NCBI RefSeq assembly: GCF_943733665.1
Contig: NZ_OX030782.1
Location: 2,196,501 to 2,260,500 of the forward strand
Reading direction: 5' to 3'
Length of the DNA stretch: 64,000 bases
Source of the DNA: Aquimarina sp. Aq107
GTDB taxonomy: Bacteria; Bacteroidota; Bacteroidia; Flavobacteriales; Flavobacteriaceae
Below are positions 54,222-63,700 of this stretch, piece after piece. The notes beneath the pieces are model-generated. The model searched no databases, was not told the origin of the DNA, and saw only the letters and a list, made by a program, of their open reading frames with translations. Positions within the stretch are counted from its first letter, which is position 1; each line of letters begins with the position of its first letter. A program made the translations under genes and the position numbers.

Positions 54222-54866
54222 CTATGGTTTTTTTGTTTTTATTACGCGAGCTGGATTACCAACTACTGTCGTATATTCTGGAACATCTTTAATTATTACT
54301 GTTCCTGCCCCTATTAATGTTTCTTTCCCTATTTCTTTAACACCAGTCATAGCAGTAACTCCCATACCCACATAAGCATTTTCTCTTACATTGATTAAAG
54401 CACCTATATTAACTCCAGACGACATAAAAACTCCATCTTCTAATGTTACATGATGGGCAATAGTACTATCCATATTAATCATTATATAGTTCCCGATAGT
54501 TGTATGTGGCATCACAATATTACCGGCTAGCATATATACAGCTTCTCCTATAGTAACATCTGGCGCTATAGACACAGTATGATGTAAAAAACCAGGTATT
54601 CCATACCCTTCTTTTTTTAAAGTAGATAAATATTCTACTCTTACAGCATTTACACCAATAGGGCAATATACATCTTGAATTTTATTTTTAAAATCATCTA
54701 AAAACAAATCCTTATATCTACCAATAACAGGTATATTAATAACATCTTTACCTGCGAGATCAGGATTATCATCAATAAAACCGACAATATTAACTCCTGC
54801 TTCTTTAAGGTACGAAGCGTATACCTGACCTTGTGTACCTGCTCCTATTATTACAGCATTTTTCAA
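54222..54866 (-). CDS. PglD/NeuD-type sugar O/N-acetyltransferase
   Basis: An N-terminal Rossmann-like part (AVIIGAGTQGQVYASYLK) precedes a left-handed beta-helix of hexapeptide repeats (IGNYIMINMDSTIAHHVTLE, VFMSSGVNIGAL, IGAGTVIIKDVPEYTTVVG). The catalytic His is likely one of the pair in IAHHVTLED. PglD acetylates the C4-amino group of the UDP-sugar made by PglF and PglE. Size (214) and its place directly before a PglC-type enzyme support that role. Acetyl-CoA use is assumed from family. Confidence 0.85.
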   Translation of the reverse strand: MKNAVIIGAGTQGQVYASYLKEAGVNIVGFIDDNPDLAGKDVINIPVIGRYKDLFLDDFKNKIQDVYCPIGVNAVRVEYLSTLKKEGYGIPGFLHHTVSIAPDVTIGEAVYMLAGNIVMPHTTIGNYIMINMDSTIAHHVTLEDGVFMSSGVNIGALINVRENAYVGMGVTAMTGVKEIGKETLIGAGTVIIKDVPEYTTVVGNPARVIKTKKP

Positions 54867-54907
54867 TTTTTAAAATATAGTTTTTAGTGGTTTTTTAATC
54901 TTTTTGG

Positions 54908-55513
54908 TTAATTGTTACCTGTAAAAGTAGGCATATTTACATTTTCTCCGCTGTTTATATCTTCTTTGAATAGAACTTTCTTTACTGTCATAAAAATAAT
55001 CTTTAAATCAAGTTTAAAGCTTTTATTCTCAGTATACCAAACATCCAGTTTAAATTTCTCATCCCAAGAAATCGCGTTTCGCCCATTTACCTGTGCCCAA
55101 CCTGTAATGCCAGGTCGTACATCATGTCTTTTTTTCTGATAATCATTATATAGCGGTAAATATTTTACTAAAAGTGGTCTAGGTCCTATTAAACTCATAT
55201 CACCTTTGATCACATTAAATAATTGAGGTATCTCATCTAAAGAATATTTTCTTATAAACTTACCAGTTTTTGTAATCCTATCCTCAAAAGGTAATAACTC
55301 TCCTTTTTCATCTTTTTTATCATTCATACTTTTAAACTTAATAATCCTGAAAACTTTTTCATTTTTACCAGGTCTCGATTGAAAAAAGAATGGCTTACCA
55401 TTATTAGCTATCATTAACAATATAATTAAAACTAATATCAATGGTGATAGTATCAAAACACCTATAAAACAAAGTGTAAAGTCTATAAAACGTTTAATAA
55501 ATGAATTATACAT
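54908..55513 (-). CDS. PglC-type phosphoglycosyl transferase (copy with SP motif)
   Basis: A 201-residue monotopic enzyme of the PglC/WcaJ C-terminal type. The reentrant N-terminal helix carries the Ser-Pro turn (LILSPLILVLI). The catalytic Asp-Glu dyad sits in SLDEIPQLFNVIKGD, followed by MSLIGPRPL and RPGITGWAQVNGRNAISW. It transfers a sugar-1-phosphate, here probably diacetylated bacillosamine, to undecaprenyl phosphate, starting glycan synthesis. It lies 41 bases upstream of the PglD-type gene and 6 bases after the carrier protein. Confidence 0.9.
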   Translation of the reverse strand: MYNSFIKRFIDFTLCFIGVLILSPLILVLIILLMIANNGKPFFFQSRPGKNEKVFRIIKFKSMNDKKDEKGELLPFEDRITKTGKFIRKYSLDEIPQLFNVIKGDMSLIGPRPLLVKYLPLYNDYQKKRHDVRPGITGWAQVNGRNAISWDEKFKLDVWYTENKSFKLDLKIIFMTVKKVLFKEDINSGENVNMPTFTGNN

Positions 55514-55519
55514 ATTAAT

Positions 55520-55768
55520 TTACGCTTGTAATTCGGACTCGATACTATTAAGTAAATCTCCAACATTATTCATATTCATTAAGTCCATTAACTTAAATTT
55601 TATATCAAATGTTTTTTCTACTTCGGTTATGATCATCATATGTGTAATAGATTCCCATCCATCTACATCATTTGCTGTGGTTTCATTAGAAAGTTGGAAA
55701 TTTTCATGTTCTAATACAGAAACAAATGCTGTTTTTACCTTAGATAAAATCTCTTCTCTACTCATCAA
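55520..55768 (-). CDS. Acyl/aminoacyl carrier protein
   Basis: An 82-residue four-helix carrier protein. The phosphopantetheine attachment site is Ser40 in DVDGWESITHMM. It starts 17 bases after the stop of the adenylating enzyme and is followed within 6 bases by the PglC-type gene. Size and gene order resemble DltC. It probably carries an activated amino or other acid for transfer to the glycan. No fatty-acid-synthesis enzymes lie nearby, which argues against a lipid role. Confidence 0.88.
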   Translation of the reverse strand: MMSREEILSKVKTAFVSVLEHENFQLSNETTANDVDGWESITHMMIITEVEKTFDIKFKLMDLMNMNNVGDLLNSIESELQA

Positions 55769-55785
55769 TTGTTTGCTTTAATTGT

Positions 55786-57282
55786 TTAATTTATATTAAA
55801 ATGTTTTTTTAATTCTTTTCTATCAATCTTTCCATTAATACTATGAGGAAATTCTTTTATAAATCTCACATGCATAGGTATCATATAGGATGGCATTTTT
55901 GACTTCATATAATCAAAAATGTATTCAGTATCGAACTCTTCGGACTCAATAGCAATTCCAAGCTCTGCATTACCAAGAGAATTGGTAATATCTAACGCTA
56001 CCATATTCACTTTTTTCTCTGATTTATACTTCGCATGAAATTCGATTTCTGCAAGTTCTACTCTATAACCTCTTATTTTAACCTGAAAATCTGCTCTTCC
56101 CACATATAAAAAGTCTCCATCTTCATCTTTTAAGCACAAGTCACCTGTTTTATAATATCTTATATTATTTCCGTTTTCATCTCTAGTAAAAAAACTTTGC
56201 ACATTTCGTTCTTCATTTTTCCAATATCCAGGTGTAATCTGTGGTCCACCCAAACATAATTCTCCAGTCTCACCTATCGCAACTTGTTCATTTTTTTCAT
56301 CCACTACAAGATACAATGTATCTTTTTGTGGAGTACCAATGGCTATTATTCCATTATGTGATTTAGTGTCTGTTTCCTTATGGTATGGATAAAATCCACT
56401 ATACACGGTAAACTCGGTAGGACCATAATAGTTAAATATTTTACAATTCGGAAGACAATTACTCCATTCTTTTGCTATATCACTATGTAAAGCTCCTCCG
56501 CCAAAACTACAATACCTAACATCAGGAGCATTTATCTCTCCAAAATATGGTCTCAAATAATTAATTATAGATGGAACCATTGTAAGCACCGTAAGTTTTT
56601 GTTCATTAATTAACTTAAAAATATAGAAATATTTAATTGCACCCTTGGGAATTGTATACATGCAAGATCCTGCAAGTAGCGGAAACAAATATGTTACAAC
56701 TGAAAAATCAAAAGTAAGTTCGAACATCTGCAAACATCTATCCGATGGAACTAAATTAAATGTTGGTTCTGCATCAATTGCTCCCACCAATGCCTGAACA
56801 TTATTAAAAGTTATTGGAACGCCTTTAGGCAAACCTGTAGTTCCAGAAGTAAATAAAATATATGCTAATTCATCACCTGAAAATTGCTTAGGTTCTAAAT
56901 TAATTTCGGCATCTTTTAATTGATTAGTAGCAATAACCTGATAATCATTATACATCGAACTTTCTGATGAATCTAAAACGAATTTAGTCTCTGTAAGTTC
57001 AAAAACTTTTGAATTTCTTTCAAAAGGAACTTCTGGATTAACCGGTACGTAAGCTTTACCTTCTAGCCACAATGCTATTATACTCGCATATGTTTGAAGA
57101 TCATCATTAGTAACTAAACCAATAAGTTTTTCTGAATCCTCAATCTCGCTTGCGACCGTTAATCTAATTTTAGATATTTCTAAAGCAAACTCCTTATACG
57201 TATAGAAAACACCATTAATACATAAAACATTGTGATCTGTGTGTTTTTCTATTGATTCTTGTAATTGTTTTACGAATTCCAT
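55786..57282 (-). CDS. DltA-like amino-acid-type adenylating enzyme
   Basis: An ANL-superfamily protein of 498 residues, the usual length for a free-standing DltA. Core motifs: A3 LFTSGTTGLPKGV (residues 144-155), A5 NYYGPTEFTVY, A7 YKTGDL, A8 GRADFQVKIRGYRVELAEIE, and A10 with Lys485 (INGKIDRKEL). The A4 segment LTFDFSVV keeps an Asp (residue 192) that binds the alpha-amino group in amino-acid-activating domains, so an amino acid is the likely substrate. The carrier protein encoded 17 bases downstream should be its acceptor. Confidence 0.85.
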   Translation of the reverse strand: MEFVKQLQESIEKHTDHNVLCINGVFYTYKEFALEISKIRLTVASEIEDSEKLIGLVTNDDLQTYASIIALWLEGKAYVPVNPEVPFERNSKVFELTETKFVLDSSESSMYNDYQVIATNQLKDAEINLEPKQFSGDELAYILFTSGTTGLPKGVPITFNNVQALVGAIDAEPTFNLVPSDRCLQMFELTFDFSVVTYLFPLLAGSCMYTIPKGAIKYFYIFKLINEQKLTVLTMVPSIINYLRPYFGEINAPDVRYCSFGGGALHSDIAKEWSNCLPNCKIFNYYGPTEFTVYSGFYPYHKETDTKSHNGIIAIGTPQKDTLYLVVDEKNEQVAIGETGELCLGGPQITPGYWKNEERNVQSFFTRDENGNNIRYYKTGDLCLKDEDGDFLYVGRADFQVKIRGYRVELAEIEFHAKYKSEKKVNMVALDITNSLGNAELGIAIESEEFDTEYIFDYMKSKMPSYMIPMHVRFIKEFPHSINGKIDRKELKKHFNIN

Positions 57283-57306
57283 CTGTAGTCGGTTATACTA
57301 ATTGGT

Positions 57307-58404
57307 TTAATAAAAATGTCCATCTCGGTTTAACATCGAAAAATTCTCTGAGTCTATTTTTGTGTCATCATGCGCTAATCCCTTTTTAGTCACTTTATGC
57401 GTAAAAATTGTCTTATATCTTTTCGTAATCGTATTGGATAACTTGGTGTCATCCGTGAATATGAATGTTCTTTTTTGTTTTACAAAGTTTTCCATCAATG
57501 CGTCTACGCAAGCATCATAATTCTCTTCATCCTTAACAATAAAATACTTTATATTAAACTCATTATAATTAATCACATATGATAAAAAACCAATAATTTC
57601 TTCTCCTTTAACAATTTTTAAGTTATGAAGATAAATATTATTACTAATACCTGTTTGTAATGATTTATGAGGATGTCTTTGGGGTACTGGAGTCTGTAAG
57701 TATTGATTTGCGTCAATCTGCCAGTTCACATATTCTTTATTTTTATAAATTAAATCATTATCTAACAGAGGTTGTATAAAGCTCCAAGTTTCATCATCTA
57801 GTTGATTCACATACTCATAAGAAAGATTTTGTACGTTTTTTTTGAATTTTGATGTATTTAATGACCGAATCATCCATCCAGTGAAACTATCAAATCTGTC
57901 TAATATAAATTTAAATGATTTTAAAAACTTAAATCTTCCAATTAACATAGAAGCATCTAAACTAAAAAATATGGTATGCCTTAACCTAGAAGCGATTACT
58001 TTAAATGGTTGTTTTTCATAAAATGTAGTAACATTCTCCGCGTATGATTTTATTAAAACCTGTTTACCTGTTAGGTTCACGGCTTCATTATAGATATAAG
58101 TTCCTAATACGGTATCCTTATATGACTTATGAACCCACCAGGAAATCATCCAATATACTTTTTTAGGATCTCCATTCTTTACATTCAATAAATCTGGAAA
58201 CATAAATATAAAAGAAATCATCTTATCCCCTTCATATCCTATTACACCACAATAATCATCCTCCTGAATTCTATTGTTAGCAACTAACCATAATGCCTTA
58301 CTTTTGGGTAATGGCGCTAGATCATTTTTCCAATAAGTATTATTATCAATAGCTTCGCTTAACATTTTTTTTGTTAAGCCTATTACTTGTAAATCCTTAC
58401 TCAT
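57307..58404 (-). CDS. GNAT-like N-acyltransferase of unknown specificity
   Basis: The first ~145 residues resemble a GNAT domain (YCGVIGYEGDKMISFIFMFP, KVYWMISWWVHKSYKDTVLG, VTTFYEKQPFKVI). The second half (residues ~190-340) has a second similar strand pattern (EEIIGFLSYVINYNEFNIKY). The double arrangement is seen in acyltransferases from glycan loci. No catalytic residues can be fixed. It lies between the second PglC-type gene and the adenylating enzyme, 21-24 bases from each, so it is co-expressed with them. Confidence 0.68.
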   Translation of the reverse strand: MSKDLQVIGLTKKMLSEAIDNNTYWKNDLAPLPKSKALWLVANNRIQEDDYCGVIGYEGDKMISFIFMFPDLLNVKNGDPKKVYWMISWWVHKSYKDTVLGTYIYNEAVNLTGKQVLIKSYAENVTTFYEKQPFKVIASRLRHTIFFSLDASMLIGRFKFLKSFKFILDRFDSFTGWMIRSLNTSKFKKNVQNLSYEYVNQLDDETWSFIQPLLDNDLIYKNKEYVNWQIDANQYLQTPVPQRHPHKSLQTGISNNIYLHNLKIVKGEEIIGFLSYVINYNEFNIKYFIVKDEENYDACVDALMENFVKQKRTFIFTDDTKLSNTITKRYKTIFTHKVTKKGLAHDDTKIDSENFSMLNRDGHFY

Positions 58405-58425
58405 TTTTTTATTAGTATAATATAA

Positions 58426-59031
58426 CTAGTTAGTTCCATCAAACCATTCTGACGTTAATTCTTTTGATAAATTAACATCTTCCTTTTTTACTACTTTTTT
58501 TAAAGTTAGACCTAATATCTTTAGGTCTAACAAAAAACTACAATTCTCAACATACCAAACATCATATTCGAACTTCTTTTTCCAAGTAATGGAATTTCTA
58601 CCATTAACCTGTGCCCAACCTGTAATACCAGGTCTTACATTATGTCTTTTTTTCTGTGTTTCATTATAAACTGGTAAATACTCAATAATCAAAGGTCTAG
58701 GACCAATTAAGGACATATCACCTTTTAGCACATTAATCAACTGTGGAATTTCATCCAGCGATGTTTTCCTAACAAAAGTACCTACAGTCGTCATTCGTTC
58801 ATTATCTGGTAATAAATTACCTTTATCATCCTTTAGATCATTCATAGTTTTAAACTTAATGATACTAAATATTTTTTCAGATTTACCAGGACGTTTTTGT
58901 ACAAAAAATGGTTTCCCATTATTTGCTATTGCAAGAAATATTATCAATACTAAAAATATAGGTCCAATACATATCAATAGCATCAAAGAAATGCTAAAAT
59001 CAAAAACCCTTTTAAAAAAATACCTATACAC
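58426..59031 (-). CDS. Second PglC-type phosphoglycosyl transferase (GP variant)
   Basis: A paralogue of the gene at 54908, also 201 residues. It keeps SLDEIPQLINVLKGDMSLIG and RPGITGWAQVNGRNSITW, so the catalytic dyad is present. The turn in the N-terminal reentrant helix reads ICIGPIFLVLI, with Gly-Pro where Ser-Pro is standard. It is the first gene of the nine-gene leftward operon. Two initiating transferases in one locus suggest two different primers, or a recent duplication. Confidence 0.87.
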   Translation of the reverse strand: MYRYFFKRVFDFSISLMLLICIGPIFLVLIIFLAIANNGKPFFVQKRPGKSEKIFSIIKFKTMNDLKDDKGNLLPDNERMTTVGTFVRKTSLDEIPQLINVLKGDMSLIGPRPLIIEYLPVYNETQKKRHNVRPGITGWAQVNGRNSITWKKKFEYDVWYVENCSFLLDLKILGLTLKKVVKKEDVNLSKELTSEWFDGTN

Positions 59032-59192
59032 CTTTTTCTAGTTAAAAATGACTACAATAAAAATCATGGAAAAAATTCCATGTCATACTTTTATACTTAA
59101 AAAACGGGGGAAATAAAATAGATAAACGATAAATGTCTGTCAGGGGGAATGCAGTGATCATCATATCTATAATTCTATCGTTAGAATCGCTG

Positions 59193-59200
59193 GCAAATAT
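59193..59200 (-). promoter_or_regulatory. -7 box upstream of the nine-gene glycan operon
   Basis: The minus strand reads TATATTTG, an exact TAnnTTTG match, about 160 bases upstream of the first gene. An ATTCTA-TCGT-TAGAAT inverted repeat (59171-59186) lies at the predicted start site. No -33 TTG was found. Confidence 0.4.
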
Positions 59201-59286
59201 ACAATGTATATTTTACTTTTTTAACTTAAATTAACTACTTTTTGATAAAAAACAATTCGTGCTTATATTTAAATTTTGAAGGCTCT

Positions 59287-60594
59287 TTAAGCACTGAATT
59301 CATTAACAATAGCTCTTTGTTTACCCGAATTTAATAAAGGGATTTCTGAAACATATTCTAATTTTATCAATGCATCTTCTCCTAGATATTCTTTAAACTC
59401 CTTTATAAACTCATTTTCTTTTTCAAAAACATTATTTTCAGTTTTTAATTTTATAAGATATTGATTTGCTGTCTTCTGGATAATTTGTCTTTGTTTAACT
59501 TCTTTGTACTTATTAATTACCAAAAGAATACTTGTGGATAATATCTCTCCAGATGTACTACGTATCATATCCATCTTTCTACCTTCTACTTTAGTCAACA
59601 CTAACCTTGCTATATTCTTATTTTCTATATAATTCATAATACCAATATCTCCAGTATCATATCGAATCATAGGGGTATCATAATTAAATAAGTCTGTAAT
59701 TACAATTCTTCCTAATGTACCAGGCGTTACTCTAGTATCACTATTGAAATCTAAAACTTCTACATAATAACTTGCCCAGTTAATGGTAAAATATTCTTTC
59801 TGACAAGGTTGTTGCGCAATCATTCCATTTTCTGCGTTAGAATATCTAGATACCATATCAACATCAAAATATTTTTTCATTGACTTTTTAGTTAATGGGT
59901 CTAAACGTTCAGACATTCCTATTACGGATCTTAATTTACAATGAATTGGTTTAGAATTTATAGTATCTAAATACTTACATATTTTATCAAATGATGACGC
60001 ATACCCTAACATTCCTTTATTTGATTTATCGTTCTTTAAGACATCAACCAAATCCTTAATAGAATCTGACGATAAATCAAATACATCAATTGGAGTAATA
60101 TTTTGAAAAAAAGATGCTAGTTTATTTTTCATTTTAAACATATTCCAAAAACGTAAATAGAATAGTTTATATCCAATATAAAACCCACACAACTCAGAAA
60201 AATAAATGATATCAGCGGTATTTCTAGCTTTTTTATTAATATCCTGATATACGGTAAAAGAGGCTCCAGTAGACCCACTCGTAGACACTCCAATTTTCTT
60301 GCTATTCTTATGTTTTTGAGATTGAATTTTTTGATAAGACGATCTTACAATTTCTTTATTAACCACAGGAAAATTCTCAAGGTTTTCTGGATTTATATCT
60401 TTGTAAAACACAGTAGATGTTACAGCATGCTTTAATACATCTTTCAAAAACTTTGATTGTTTATCTAGTACGGCCTTTTCTAAAGGGTTCTCTATACTAT
60501 CTTTGATATCAAGATAATGTCTTCTAACTTTTCCTCCAGAAACAAAATCAACTATCCAAAAAGAAATATTCCTAATCTTTTCGTTAACTCTCAT
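59287..60594 (-). CDS. CapK / phenylacetate-CoA-ligase-like adenylate-forming enzyme
   Basis: An ANL-superfamily protein of 435 residues with the P-loop-like VSTSGSTGASFTVYQD, RYSNAENGMIAQQ and the YDTGDIG motif. The C-terminal subdomain is short. CapK-type proteins are widespread in capsule loci, but their true reaction is unknown; they may activate a carboxylic acid. It lies 255 bases upstream of the nine-gene operon on the same strand and has its own leader. It differs clearly from the DltA-like enzyme at 55786. Confidence 0.85.
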   Translation of the reverse strand: MRVNEKIRNISFWIVDFVSGGKVRRHYLDIKDSIENPLEKAVLDKQSKFLKDVLKHAVTSTVFYKDINPENLENFPVVNKEIVRSSYQKIQSQKHKNSKKIGVSTSGSTGASFTVYQDINKKARNTADIIYFSELCGFYIGYKLFYLRFWNMFKMKNKLASFFQNITPIDVFDLSSDSIKDLVDVLKNDKSNKGMLGYASSFDKICKYLDTINSKPIHCKLRSVIGMSERLDPLTKKSMKKYFDVDMVSRYSNAENGMIAQQPCQKEYFTINWASYYVEVLDFNSDTRVTPGTLGRIVITDLFNYDTPMIRYDTGDIGIMNYIENKNIARLVLTKVEGRKMDMIRSTSGEILSTSILLVINKYKEVKQRQIIQKTANQYLIKLKTENNVFEKENEFIKEFKEYLGEDALIKLEYVSEIPLLNSGKQRAIVNEFSA

Positions 60595-60796
60595 ATTCTA
60601 TACTTACTCTTAATGAATAAAGCCCCGAAATAATCAAAGTCACATATTGATATTGTGTGTATAATAGATGAAACTAAGATAAAACATATTGTGGGTAATA
60701 CTATATTTTATCAATCTAAATTATGACGATGTTATTTACTTTTCTTGTTTTGGGTAAAATAAGAAATTGTTTCTAAAAACTAAAGGAAAAATGAAA

Positions 60797-63700
60797 TTAC
60801 AATTCGTTGTGTTTTTTGTTATACTTTATTATTGTTAATAATATTAACACGCTTAAAATTCCACAACCAAAAATCCAATATAATAAAGTACTATTCTTAA
60901 AAGGAATTGGTGAAGAATCTCCAATAAGGTAAAATCCTCCCCAATAAAAAGGGGCCTTATAATCAATAGTAGTAGTATTAAGAAATTTTAATTTAGCATT
61001 TTGAAGTGCTTTATCTTTACTCATACCTTTTTTAAGATTAGAATAGAAATACTCCATTAACTTTGGAGTAGTTTCGTCTGATACTGACCAATTCGTTAAT
61101 AATAAGCTTTTAGTTCCTGCATACTGAAAGGCATTCCCCAAACTCATTATTCCTTCACCTTTGGCTATTTTACCAGAACCTGTATTACAGGCACTAAGAA
61201 CTGCTAGATCCGAAGGAATATTTAACATCATTAATTCATGGCTATACAGTAAATTATCTTCTTCCGTATTGTTATTATTTGTAAAAAAAAGTTTAGAATT
61301 CTCTGGGTTTTGGTTATCAATCACCCCATGAAGCGCTAAATGTAAAATACCATATTTTCCAGCATATTTCTTAAAGTTAGCTTCAGTAGATTGAGAATCA
61401 TAATAATATTTTCCATCAACAATTTTAGAGATTTCTTTAATCTCTTTACGAGTACCAGGTAAATCCCTAAGTATATCAGCAGCTCCTATATTATCTTTTG
61501 AATTAAAGAAACTTTCTGAATAGGAAAAGGCAAGACACTCCTCTTGTAACATATCAGGATTTATATCATTTTTAAAAGATGTCCACAATAGATTAGAAGA
61601 ATTGGCATAACTAATTGCATAATCCTTGAGAAAATATGAAAATTGTTCCGGATCATTAGATCTATCATTTTGTGTTAATAATAAATCAAAATTAATATGC
61701 CACAAAAATCCATCTGGAACAATTATCAATCGATCTCCTACAAGATCATTTTCAAAGGGTTTTATTAACTTAAAATATAATTGACTAGAATATTTTTGGT
61801 ATTTAACTAAATCTTTTGTGGTAATACTTTCATGAAATTCTTCAACCTTTTTCTTAGGGTTTTCTAACAATAATTCTTTTACGGAAATGGTGTTTTTGGA
61901 AATCACAAAAGCATAAATCAAATCATTATCAGTAGTAAAAAACTCTATTAAAGTAGTATTTTTATTTAATTTTTCTTGAATATTGGCAACTGAAATAATT
62001 TCCTTTTTATACTTAATTTGATGATACTTAGGGTAATTTTTTTCCAATATTTTTAGTAATGAATCTTCTTTTCGATTAACATCAAATAGTTTTATTTCAT
62101 TTTCTGTTATTCTTATTGTATCAATAGGGTTATTTAGAGAAGAAGAAATAATCTGTCCTTTATAAAACGCTCTTTTTCTTTTAAGATTTTCAGCTAGGTT
62201 AATTATTTCTGAAGGAACAATAGAATTTTTAGCATATGAATCTTTCAATAACTGTTTAAGTGTGTTTCCTTTACTTTTCTCCGAATAATAAAAAGCATTC
62301 AACAACCTTTCTTTATTTTTTGTTTCTTCATAAAATAACATTTGCGAATTTATAACATCTGTATAAATTTCTTTTGTCTGTTTTGCAAATGCCACTTTAT
62401 CCTTATAATTATTGGAAGTACTGCGAATCCTATCAATAACTATATCTATTTTATCGTATATACTTAAAGATTCATTTAAATAATTCAGATCTTTATTTTT
62501 AACAAATATTGCATTTAACGTTTTTCCTTTGTTGTAATATGTCATTAATATTTTTTGCAAATCATAGAAATTACCTGGATCAAAACCATCTTTACTGATA
62601 GTTTTTTTATCCTTAGTATTTGCTAATAATGACTTATTAAAATATTTAATTGCTTTTTTGTACTTTTTTTGATTGTGATAAACTTTAGCTATTGCTAAAT
62701 AAAAATCTGAAGTTATAGGATGCTCTTCACTAAATTCATTAAGTAATAAATTTAATCCCTTTTGATAATATAATTGTGCTTCTTCATAGCTCTTCATTTC
62801 ACTATAAACATTTCCTATAAACTCAAATGCTGATGCAATCGCACGATGTTTTCCAAATAATGAATTACCAATCTCAATAGATTTTTTATAATATTCTATT
62901 GCTCTATTATATTCTTTTATTTTAAAATAAAGATCTCCCATATATAAATATACCGTTTGAATACTAGTATGATTCTCACCAAAAATTGATTTAGAAAGTA
63001 TTAGAGCTTTATTATAATATTTTAGAGCTTGATCATAATCTTCATTATAAAAACAGACCCTCCCCATATTTCTATATATACTTCCAGAATGAGGATGCTT
63101 TTCACCATGAATTTTAAGACCTAAATTCAAACTTTTCCTTAGATATTCTAGTGTTTTATCGTACTCCCCTTTTTGATAAAAAACTATGCCAGTATTAAGG
63201 TATAATATTTTCTGTCCATTTAAGAAATTTTCATTTTTGTAAATTGTTAAGGCTTTTTCATAACATTTTAGTGCATATTCATATCTCATCATTCTAAATG
63301 AGGTCAAACCAGCATTAAGGTTAACTTGTCCTACATAGAGATGATTATCCCCAAAATTTTTGACAACAATATTTAAAAACTTATTATAATATTCTAATGC
63401 CTTTTCATATTTCCCTAAATCACTATAAATTATACCAGTAACATTATAATTAAACCCAATTTTTATATGATCTGAGCCTAATTCTCTTAACCTTATAGCG
63501 ATTGCTTTTTCATTATATTCTAATGCTAACTTATATTTATTAATTCTGTAATTGAACATTGCCAAATTGCTATAAGATATGGCTAAATCAAGATGATTTT
63601 CGGGAAACAATTTCTTTCTTATATCCAATGCTTTTTGAAAATAAATCAATGCTTCATCATAATTAGATAAACCCTGAAAATAAACCCCCTGATTATCATA

